Positions 43,905 to 50,985 of a stretch of DNA of 64,000 nt are shown here, piece after piece. Source of the stretch: Candidatus Methanoplasma termitum. Lineage in GTDB: Archaea; Thermoplasmatota; Thermoplasmata; Methanomassiliicoccales; Methanomethylophilaceae. The position numbers were made by a program, and so were the translations under genes. The DNA is taken from the NCBI RefSeq assembly GCF_000800805.1, contig NZ_CP010070.1, forward strand, positions 1,302,001 through 1,366,000, written 5' to 3'. Numbering within the stretch: the first letter of the stretch is position 1; every line of letters starts with the position of its first letter. The notes beneath the pieces were generated by a model. The model made no database searches. It was not told the DNA's origin and saw nothing but the letters and a program-made list of their open reading frames with translations.

Positions 43905-44075
43905 TTAATTTCTGATTACTGTGATCGGTATGAGGTCCTTCTCATACTCGAGCATGGCGATGTCTATTGGGTCCAGCATATCCTCGGGATAATCAACGAG
44001 GACAGGAGCACCATACGATATCTGAAGCGCCCTTGCACCTATGATCCTTGCTTTCTCGAACCTTGTGTATATCAT
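43905..44075 (-). CDS. rpoK: RNA polymerase subunit Rpo6/RpoK
   Basis: A 56-residue subunit (Rpb6/omega relative) that stabilises the largest RNA polymerase subunit. [27 protein letters not shown] and [15 protein letters not shown] match the conserved core of archaeal RpoK; the acidic N-terminal extension of some homologues is absent. GGTGAC lies just upstream of the ATG. The gene is shorter than many predictors' cutoffs but its sequence and position before rpsB make it certain. Confidence 0.95.
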   Translation of the reverse strand: MIYTRFEKARIIGARALQISYGAPVLVDYPEDMLDPIDIAMLEYEKDLIPITVIRN

Positions 44076-44234
44076 TTAGTCACCATACAGGATGACAGGC
44101 TAATATGACGCCCATTATAAATCTTTCTAAAGAATCGGCTTCCTTTTATTTTATTCTGTTAGTGAATAAACATACAACGCACGCGCGAGCGAGAGGCAAA
44201 TTGTAGCAAATATATTTTATCTGATAATCTGCGT

Positions 44235-45179
44235 ATGTGTCTCAATACAACGATATTCATCCGTTATAGAGGGAACGAACGATTTTGTCAAATGAAGAGT
44301 GAAAAAATGGATATGAAACAGATACAGGCCGAAACAGAGAAGTTCCGGGCAGAGATGATGGCGATACAGTCAAAGTACATTGCCAACCCGACGCCTGAGA
44401 ACCTTGTGAAAATGCAGCAGGAAATGATGGCTGTCCAACAAAAGATGGCAAATCTTACCGCACAATACATTGCGGTGGCAGAAGGTGCGGAGGTACGCCC
44501 GGAGTCATTTGACTTTGATGCGGATGAGGGTGACGAAGAGCTCGAACAATTCATCAAAGATCACCCGGTGCCCGCAGACAAGGCCAAGTATCTGCCGATC
44601 GGGGCAATGCTCCTCTGCACCAACTACGAGCCGTACCAGGTCTTTGCCATGACCGGCGAGAAGAGCGACTGGAAGGATGCGATGAAAGAAGCTTGGGGGA
44701 TCAAAAATGCCAAAGACGGAAGAGAAATGCTGGCATCTCTTCTTGACGGCAGGCATGAGTCCGTTTTGGGATAGGATTATCGTAATTTCAAAGCAAAAAA
44801 GCCGAACGAACTGGATGAAGACAGCATTGAAAGTTATGAAACATTGGTCGAGGCCGCGGGCGAATATCTTCCGACACTTGCCCCTTACATAGGGAAATGC
44901 AAAACTCTGATAGCATGGGATCTCGACAGAGCCGGATATCTTGCAAGGATATTCGTTCACTTAGGGTGGATAGACGAAAAAGAATCCTTTGACTGGATCG
45001 CAAAGGTCGCAGCAAAGATCAAAGCTTCCGGTTTTACCAAGTGGGAAGAATACTTTGCCTCGATCCTTGTCGGACGTGCGATACATATGGGCTTCGATCC
45101 GGAAGTGATCGCCGCTGTTTACGAGATACTCGTTGAGAATAAAGAATTCATGAAAAGCCATCCGTTCTCGGCTTTGTGA
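44235..45179 (+). CDS. DUF1266 protein with an in-frame amber codon (possible pyrrolysine)
   Basis: One frame of 314 sense codons if a TAG at 44772-44774 (codon 180) is read through. Before it: a helical Met/Gln-rich N-terminus, an acidic linker and the start of a DUF1266 domain (DWKDAMKEAWGIKNAKDGRE, LLDGRHESVLG). After it, with no other stop: DYRNFKAKKPNELDEDS then the rest of the domain (LIAWDLDRAGYLARIFVHLG, FTKWEEYFASILVGRAIHMG). Family members contain both halves in one chain, so the TAG interrupts the domain. Either it is decoded as pyrrolysine or the gene carries a nonsense mutation. TATATTTTAT lies just upstream; ATGs at 44292 and 44307 are alternative starts. Function unknown. Confidence 0.75.
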
Positions 45180-45237
45180 ACCTGCGTCTGCCGTTCGCCA
45201 CGGCAACGTATTTTTACACCGATGAGGATGATGCGAT

Positions 45238-45744
45238 ATGCCCGATGAGCTTGAGACCTGCCTCGCCGCGATATTCCTTAACAAGGGCAAGGATGTCCTC
45301 ACGACCAAAGAGTTCACAATGTATGCTTCGCTTGACCTGAGGTGGATGCCCAACCGAGACGCTGAAACCCTCATGAATATCCTGGTCGAAAAGGGCCTCA
45401 TGAGTAAAACAAACGAGTATCTCAGGCCCGCCATAGACACTTCTTCCGTTAATGTGCCAGTCGCTTATAGGCCGTCAGACAATCTCCTGAAGATGCTGAA
45501 GGAACATACTCCCAAGCAGCAACCGGCCAAGAAAAAAGATGTTTCCTCCGACCTGCTAACGAAGCTCATCCAAAAAGCACTGGAATCGGGGATGGAAAAG
45601 GGGGCATTCGTTTCCGAGTGCAATAAGGTCAGCAAGAGGATCGATGTAAGTACAGAGGTCGCAGCACTGATGATCTTGCGTGAGAAAGGCGTTGATATCT
45701 CGCCCTTTATAGATGACGCACGATCATCCGTCCTTATCAGATGA
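45238..45744 (+). CDS. DUF2240 family protein
   Basis: A 168-residue archaeal protein of the DUF2240 family. DELETCLAAIFLNKGKDVLT, LDLRWMPNRDAETLMNILVE and LLTKLIQKALESGMEKGAFV are typical, as is the closing VSTEVAALMILREKGVDIS. The N-terminal part looks like a winged helix. GAGGATG lies at Shine-Dalgarno distance before the ATG. The function is unknown, though the family is widespread in archaea and often near information-processing genes. It abuts the convergent mbf1 stop. Confidence 0.85.
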   Translation: MPDELETCLAAIFLNKGKDVLTTKEFTMYASLDLRWMPNRDAETLMNILVEKGLMSKTNEYLRPAIDTSSVNVPVAYRPSDNLLKMLKEHTPKQQPAKKKDVSSDLLTKLIQKALESGMEKGAFVSECNKVSKRIDVSTEVAALMILREKGVDISPFIDDARSSVLIR

Positions 45745-46248
45745 TCATTCTTTCTTAATGAAATTGCTTAGTGTCATGCCGTCGGACTTCTGGTTGCCTT
45801 TTCCGACTGCGCCGCCCGACTGAACATCCTCTTTGAGGATGATGTTCAGCGCCTTTTCCAGCTTTGCGATCATCTTGTCATCCGGGACAAGTTCATTCGC
45901 TTCGATCCTGGCAAGGATGCTCCTCCTTTCGAAGATTGATTTAGCGAACTCGTCCAGATCCATCCCTTTCGATTCTCTGGCTTTCCTTATCGTGGGGCCG
46001 TAGTCATCTATCAGCTCCCTGGTGGTCGTTGAATAGATATCCTTGGTCTGCATCCTCCTTTCTCTTCTTTGAAGCCTTTCGTCTATCACTGTCTTTGAGA
46101 CCGGGGCAGCGGATGAGCCAGAAGGAGAATTCGTCTGCTTGTATTCATCCCCGAACTTGGCACAATTCTGGCACAGGTTCAGTTTGGTGCCTTCGACCAT
46201 CATTGGTTTGGTAACGGGAACTTCTTTCCCGCACATTTCACAAATCAT
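45745..46248 (-). CDS. Multiprotein bridging factor 1 (MBF1)
   Basis: An archaeal MBF1 of about 167 residues. An N-terminal zinc ribbon (ICEMCGKEVPVTKPMMVEGT...LNLCQNC) and a C-terminal helix-turn-helix (IRKARESKGMDLDEFAKSIF...RRSILARIEANELVPDDKMI) are both complete. It is linked to the small ribosomal subunit and translation or transcription control in archaea. The start MICEMCGKEVP is chosen because it lies about 28 bases after TATTTTAATAAC; an ATG three codons earlier is equally possible. It is divergent from PAN. Confidence 0.92.
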   Translation of the reverse strand: MICEMCGKEVPVTKPMMVEGTKLNLCQNCAKFGDEYKQTNSPSGSSAAPVSKTVIDERLQRRERRMQTKDIYSTTTRELIDDYGPTIRKARESKGMDLDEFAKSIFERRSILARIEANELVPDDKMIAKLEKALNIILKEDVQSGGAVGKGNQKSDGMTLSNFIKKE

Positions 46249-46343
46249 CGCACACATGATTGGCGTAGTTGTTATTAAAATATTGTAGGTACGCGAAAAA
46301 GTAATAAAGATAAAGGATACATGTACCATAGAGTGGTAGCTTA

Positions 46344-47540
46344 ATGGAAGATACTTTAGAAGAACTGAAGGCGAAAATCATCACCCTTGAAGAGAGGAAC
46401 ATCAGATTAATGGAAGATCTTCAGACCGCCGAGAATGACAAACGCTACTCGGAGGGAGAACTATTTAGATTACAGAAGGACCACAGCAGGATAAGGGCCG
46501 AGCTGGAGAGGCTGAAGAGTCCTCCGCTGATAATAGGCTCGCTGCGCGATGTCCTTCCGGACAACCGCGTCGTAGTAAAGAGTTCGACCGGGCCGGACTT
46601 TGTTGTCTCCGTGTCGGAGTACATACCTCCGGAGGACCTCGTAGCGGGTGCGAGGGTCACTTTGAACAAACAGACGCTCGCTGTAATGAACGTGCTGCCT
46701 CTGCCCCTCGACCCGGTGGTTACAGGAGCAGAGATCGTAGAGAAGCCTGACATCTCATACGAAGACATCGGCGGTCTCGCCAAGCAGATGCTTGAGCTGC
46801 GCGAAGCCGTAGAAGATCCGCTTCTGAGACCGGAGCTGTATGCCAAGGTCGGTATCGAGCCCCCCAAGGGCGTCCTGCTCGTCGGTCCCCCGGGGACCGG
46901 CAAGACCCTTATGGCAAAAGCGGTGGCGAACGCTACGAATGCAACGTTCATAAGGTTCGTCGGATCGGAGTTGGTCCAGAAGTATATCGGAGAGGGAGCC
47001 AGACTTGTAAGGGAACTGTTCGAACTTGCGAGAGAGAAGGCTCCCAGCATAATATTCATAGATGAGCTTGATTCGGTCGGCGCCAAAAGGATGGATGTCG
47101 CAACATCAGGCGACAGGGAAGTTCAGAGAACACTGATGCAGCTTCTCGCCGAGCTGGACGGATTCACCCCCACCAGCGACGTAAAGATCATCGGCGCGAC
47201 GAACAGACCCGACATACTTGACGATGCGCTCCTCAGACCCGGAAGGTTCGACCGTATCATCGAGATCGGTCTTCCGGATGTTGAGGGGAGGACACAGATA
47301 TTCAAGATCCACATGTCCCACATGAGCATAGATAAGGCCATCAACCCCAGAAAGCTGGCGGAGGTGACCGACACAGCCTCCGGAGCGGAGATCAAGAGTA
47401 TCTGCACCGAGGCCGGAATGCTTGCCATACGCGACGGCAGGGACACGGTCACCGAGAGAGACTTTTTCCAGGCAAAGGAGAAGGTCATGGAAGCGGGAAG
47501 GAACAAGATCAAAAGTGCTCCGACCCATATGTTCGGATAA
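46344..47540 (+). CDS. pan: Proteasome-activating nucleotidase PAN
   Basis: The archaeal AAA+ unfoldase that feeds the 20S proteasome, 398 residues. An N-terminal coiled coil (residues 2-58) is followed by the OB ring domain and the AAA module: Walker A GPPGTGKT at 181-188, Walker B IIFIDE at 236-241, and the second-region-of-homology segment around GATNRPDILDDALLRPGRFD. The C-terminus reads THMFG, so the HbYX motif that opens the proteasome gate has Phe in place of the usual Tyr. Length is normal. Confidence 0.95.
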   Translation: MEDTLEELKAKIITLEERNIRLMEDLQTAENDKRYSEGELFRLQKDHSRIRAELERLKSPPLIIGSLRDVLPDNRVVVKSSTGPDFVVSVSEYIPPEDLVAGARVTLNKQTLAVMNVLPLPLDPVVTGAEIVEKPDISYEDIGGLAKQMLELREAVEDPLLRPELYAKVGIEPPKGVLLVGPPGTGKTLMAKAVANATNATFIRFVGSELVQKYIGEGARLVRELFELAREKAPSIIFIDELDSVGAKRMDVATSGDREVQRTLMQLLAELDGFTPTSDVKIIGATNRPDILDDALLRPGRFDRIIEIGLPDVEGRTQIFKIHMSHMSIDKAINPRKLAEVTDTASGAEIKSICTEAGMLAIRDGRDTVTERDFFQAKEKVMEAGRNKIKSAPTHMFG

Positions 47541-47545
47541 ACCCT

Positions 47546-48310
47546 TTAATCACTATCCGCATCCTCTCCGCCGAAGAATGCAAGCTGTGCGGATGCGTAT
47601 ATTTCTTCTAATCCAATGTCTGCTTCGGCGGATACTCCTCTTATTTCTCCGAAGATCCCGGTGTTCTCAAGTGCTTTGAAAAGCTCCATCCCCACAACTG
47701 TTTGCGGATCTGAGTCCTCATCCAAAAAATCGCCGTAAAGCGCATCCGGATTCTCGAACCAATCTATCATCCTCTGACTCTCTTCCTCTGACATGGTATC
47801 GATCTTCGACAGAAGATTCATCATCGGAAGCTGCAGCCTGAACTGTACCAGCGCAGAAAGCATCATTGATGACACAAACCCGTTCGGGCTTCTGCAAAGC
47901 ATCGGATCTGAAAGGTATGCCAACATGGACCTCTCTTTACCCAGCGCCTCAACGATCATCTTTGAGGACTCTCTGAATGCGAATAACTCAAGCTGCCCGG
48001 GAGTGTCGATAAGGACGTACTTCGTTTTGTATTCGTTGAGGACAGAGATCAACTTGTGTATGTTCATTGCCATAAGGTCTGCGGCAACGACCTGCGCACC
48101 ATTCGGTCCGAGATTGTACTCGTCCATCACCTCTGACAGGGATATCCACTCTCTTATGTCGATATCGGCTTCGTAAGCCAGTCTGTCGGCTCCGGGATCC
48201 AGATTTATGATTATTGCATCGATGCCGTTATCATCGAGCCATTGTTTGAACGCCCCCACCATCGTACTCTTTCCGCTCCCTGCCGTGCCGACGAAGTAGA
48301 TATTCCTCAT
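47546..48310 (-). CDS. GPN-loop GTPase
   Basis: A 254-residue GTPase of the GPN family. Walker A FVGTAGSGKSTM starts just after the N-terminus; NLDPGADRLAYEADIDIREW and the signature loop YNLGPNGAQ follow; IDTPGQLELFAF is motif G3 and LLSKIDTMSEEE holds the G4 element. Eukaryotic homologues help RNA polymerase assembly; the archaeal role is unclear. The start MRNIYFVGTAGSGKS is used because the 37-codon longer frame is promoter sequence with a TTTATTAATG element. It converges on PAN. Confidence 0.93.
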   Translation of the reverse strand: MRNIYFVGTAGSGKSTMVGAFKQWLDDNGIDAIIINLDPGADRLAYEADIDIREWISLSEVMDEYNLGPNGAQVVAADLMAMNIHKLISVLNEYKTKYVLIDTPGQLELFAFRESSKMIVEALGKERSMLAYLSDPMLCRSPNGFVSSMMLSALVQFRLQLPMMNLLSKIDTMSEEESQRMIDWFENPDALYGDFLDEDSDPQTVVGMELFKALENTGIFGEIRGVSAEADIGLEEIYASAQLAFFGGEDADSD

Positions 48311-48452
48311 AAGACCGCCATGATATCCTGCTGCCACATTAATAAATTGCTTTTGCGTCGTTCGAATTTGTTGCTGCGAGAACGTCCTGTCCCCTTTCGA
48401 TCTCTCTCCTTTCTGGCGCAAGTATAATTAAACAATAAGTATGTTCAGGGCT

Positions 48453-49028
48453 ATGAAAGTTTCAAAAGACCGCAGCATCGCATTCGCCTGGTTCGGGTTT
48501 ATCGGAGTTGCGGCGTTCATTATCGCATGGATCTGCGCAGACTCTATCGATACTGCCTGGCAATTCGGCGTCAATAATCTCTCGGATCTTGGCGTCTCAG
48601 ACACGGACGCTAAACTCTACTTCAACTATGGCTGCATTATCGCAGGAATACTTCTCGCAATAATGGGCGTAGGGCGCGTGGCATACGCAAAGAATGCCGG
48701 GCACATCGCCGGCGGAGTCCTAATCGTATTCGGGAGCGTTGCGTTTGCCCTGGTGGGTTGGTTCACAGCCGATGACGGGGACTTACACAAATTCATTGCA
48801 ACATGTGCAGCGTTGTTTATCTTCTTGGCGATGATCGCCGTTGCAGCAGGGAACTGGGCGGCGGATCGCAAGATCTTCGCCGGAGTGAGCATCATCATCG
48901 TCTTTTTATTGGCGGCGATGTTCTTTGCATACGATACTGCCGGCCTTGAAGCATACGGCATTATCCTGGCGGGGATATGGTTCATCACGGAAAGTGTGAA
49001 TATGATTGTTTCCAGCAGGAAGGGTTGA
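48453..49028 (+). CDS. DUF998-like membrane protein
   Basis: A 191-residue membrane protein with about six helices. FGVNNLSDLGVSDTDAKLYF and NYGCIIAGILLAIMGVGRVA are typical of DUF998-type proteins, which carry the pattern S-D-L-G followed by N-x-G-x-x-x-x-G. The start MKVSKDRSIAF lies about 27 bases after TATAATTAAAC; an ATG four codons upstream is possible. Its segment NYGCIIAGIL also occurs in the Vsr-like membrane protein near 8.3 kb. Function unknown. Confidence 0.82.
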   Translation: MKVSKDRSIAFAWFGFIGVAAFIIAWICADSIDTAWQFGVNNLSDLGVSDTDAKLYFNYGCIIAGILLAIMGVGRVAYAKNAGHIAGGVLIVFGSVAFALVGWFTADDGDLHKFIATCAALFIFLAMIAVAAGNWAADRKIFAGVSIIIVFLLAAMFFAYDTAGLEAYGIILAGIWFITESVNMIVSSRKG

Positions 49029-49049
49029 ATTTAAAATGAAGGTGCAAAA

Positions 49050-49424
49050 ATGAAAACGTTCAATGCAACACCAAGAATAATTAAGATCGGATCCGCACTC
49101 GGGTTTATCGGAGGGCTGCTCTGCATTTTCTGTCTGGCTTTCTTCTTTGAAGCAGATGAGAGCATGCTGTCCCGCATGGGGGTGTATATGCTACTCGCAG
49201 TCATGTTCTTTGCTTTGGCAGGCGGCCTTTCTAAGGGCGGACAGTGGACATGGAATGTCCTTCTGCTAATGACGTTCCTGACAATAAGTGCAGTAGGCTG
49301 CTCAGTAGTTTTCGGTATTGTCGACTTATATGTCGCAATAATACTGGTCGTGTTAGGTGCGCTCATCATCATCAGCCTTGTGATGCCATCCTCGAAGATC
49401 TGGGCGAATTTGGCAAAAGCCTGA
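49050..49424 (+). CDS. Small four-TM membrane protein, 124 residues
   Basis: A hydrophobic protein with four predicted helices (IGSALGFIGGLLCIFCLAFF, MLLAVMFFALAGGL, WNVLLLMTFLTISAVGCSVV, VAIILVVLGALIIISLVM). GGTG lies before the ATG, and it starts 22 bases after the DUF998 gene, so the two form an operon. No family is recognised. A subunit or accessory role beside the DUF998 protein is a guess from position only. Confidence 0.7.
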   Translation: MKTFNATPRIIKIGSALGFIGGLLCIFCLAFFFEADESMLSRMGVYMLLAVMFFALAGGLSKGGQWTWNVLLLMTFLTISAVGCSVVFGIVDLYVAIILVVLGALIIISLVMPSSKIWANLAKA

Positions 49425-49464
49425 TGTTCACGGCCCGCAAGGGCCACTTTCCTTTTTCAACATA

Positions 49465-49494
49465 AGATACGTTTAAATCAGATACGTTTAAATC
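49465..49494 (+). promoter_or_regulatory. ribK: Tandem duplicated TATA element before ribK
   Basis: AGATACGTTTAAATC occurs twice back to back (49465-49479 and 49480-49494), each containing TTTAAAT. The second TATA (49487-49493) lies about 26 bases before the GTG start, right for a leaderless mRNA; the first would give a 15-base leader. Confidence 0.6.
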
Positions 49495-49515
49495 AGATGT
49501 AAGCGCTTTAGCCGT

Positions 49516-50172
49516 GTGGACTCGAAGTATTCATTCGCACTTAGACGAATCGCATTACTGGGGGGCATTGATGATTATGTAGTGTTATCGTCAAGAGAGC
49601 TCGGCGAAGCTCTGGAGATGAGTCAGCAATCTGCTTCAAAGAGGATCTTGGAGTTATTGGATGAGAAACTCATCATAAGGGATCTCGGCGCAAGGAGACA
49701 GCGTATAAAACTTACTCCGAAAGGAGTGGAAGAACTGAAACAAGAATACAGCGAATACAGAAGGATCTTCGAGATTAACGACCAAATAACTCTGCGCGGC
49801 GTCATCGCAGACGGCATAGGTGAAGGGAAATACTACATGTGCCAGATAGGATACTCCAACCAGTTCGAAGAAAAACTCGGGTTCAAGCCCTACGAAGGGA
49901 CCCTGAATGTCAAGGTCGACAGGGAGGACGTAAGTAAGATAGATATCATCCGAAGCGCACCCGGAGAGACGATACAGGGATTCACACAAGAGGGCAGGAC
50001 CTTCGGAAGCGCCGTCGCACATAAGGCAAAGATCAAAAGCATAGATTGTGCCATAATCATTCCCGAGAGGACACATCATGACAACACCGTTGAGATCGTC
50101 TGCCAGTACCACCTAAGAAGGACCCTTGGAATAGGGAACGGCGACCGCGTCGAGATCAAAGTAAAGATCTGA
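49516..50172 (+). CDS. ribK: CTP-dependent riboflavin kinase with N-terminal winged helix
   Basis: A 218-residue archaeal RibK making FMN from riboflavin with CTP. An N-terminal winged helix (VVLSSRELGEALEMSQQSAS, LGARRQRIKLTPKGVEELKQ) precedes the kinase barrel: GEGKYYMCQIGYSNQFEEKL, LGFKPYEGTLNVKVD and TFGSAVAHKAKIKSIDCAII. The winged helix may regulate flavin genes, including its own. It starts at GTG with a duplicated TATA element upstream. Its stop abuts the convergent purQ. Confidence 0.93.
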   Translation: MDSKYSFALRRIALLGGIDDYVVLSSRELGEALEMSQQSASKRILELLDEKLIIRDLGARRQRIKLTPKGVEELKQEYSEYRRIFEINDQITLRGVIADGIGEGKYYMCQIGYSNQFEEKLGFKPYEGTLNVKVDREDVSKIDIIRSAPGETIQGFTQEGRTFGSAVAHKAKIKSIDCAIIIPERTHHDNTVEIVCQYHLRRTLGIGNGDRVEIKVKI

Positions 50173-50985
50173 TCACTTTAACTTCTCTATTACGGACCTG
50201 AATATAGGTAGACCGTCACCGTCTGCGGACGGACGGTTCCTTGTCCAATCGGCATGAGTGTATCTTGTAATGACCCTTTCCGGATGCGGCATCATACCCA
50301 TCACGTTTCCTGCCGGATTGCATATTCCTGCTATGTCCGATCTTGAGCCGTTCGGGTTCCACGGATATTCTGCCTTGCTTCCGTCCTCTTTGACATATCT
50401 GAACACTACCTGATCGTTGTCTTCCAGTTTTTGTATGAAATCCGGATCCAGGCTCATAAGATTGCCCTCTGCGTGCGCCGAAGGTATCATCAGGATCTTT
50501 CCTTTTGCTATTGATGAGGTGAATATGCATTTTCCTCTGTTATCGTTCCTGAGGATCGTCGGCCTGCATTCAAACCTCCCTGAGTTATTCGTATATAGCG
50601 CGGCCGTTGCTGTTTTGGACATTGTCTCATCGAACGCCGGAAGCAATCCCAATTCCACGAGCACTTGGAAGCCGTTGCATACTCCCAAGACCGGCCTCCC
50701 GTCTTCGACAAACCTCGTTATGTCCGTGCCTATCGCACTCTTCATCCTCGCGGCGAATATTGCTCCCGCACGAACGTAATCTCCCGCAGAGAAACCTCCC
50801 GGAAGTGCCAGAACATCATACTCCTCCAGGTTTCTTCTCTTTTCTCCCGGCACTGCTCCTGTCAGTTGTTTAAGGTGTACCAGTTCCGCCTGCGCTCCGA
50901 CCGCACGGAAAGCATATGCCATCTCATCCTCGCAGTTCGTACCTTCTATCCTAAGGACGCACACCTTGACTTCTTTCGGTCTCAC
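50173..50985 (-). CDS. purQ: FGAM synthase glutaminase subunit PurQ
   Basis: A class I glutaminase, 270 residues, that supplies ammonia to PurL. VCVLRIEGTNCEDEMAYAF begins it; YDVLALPGGFSAGDYVRAGA, RPVLGVCNGFQVLVELGLLP (nucleophile Cys) and IPSAHAEGNLM with MMPHPERV (catalytic His, Glu) complete the triad. The GTG start overlaps the purL stop as GTGA, with a run of seven G six bases upstream as Shine-Dalgarno; the ATG eight codons earlier lies inside purL. Confidence 0.95.
   Translation of the reverse strand: MRPKEVKVCVLRIEGTNCEDEMAYAFRAVGAQAELVHLKQLTGAVPGEKRRNLEEYDVLALPGGFSAGDYVRAGAIFAARMKSAIGTDITRFVEDGRPVLGVCNGFQVLVELGLLPAFDETMSKTATAALYTNNSGRFECRPTILRNDNRGKCIFTSSIAKGKILMIPSAHAEGNLMSLDPDFIQKLEDNDQVVFRYVKEDGSKAEYPWNPNGSRSDIAGICNPAGNVMGMMPHPERVITRYTHADWTRNRPSADGDGLPIFRSVIEKLK

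Noticed and set aside
44844-45179. Separate small gene starting at TTG after the TAG in the DUF1266 locus
   Set aside because: The same frame is open back to the TAG, the DUF1266 domain needs residues on both sides, and no Shine-Dalgarno or promoter precedes the TTG.
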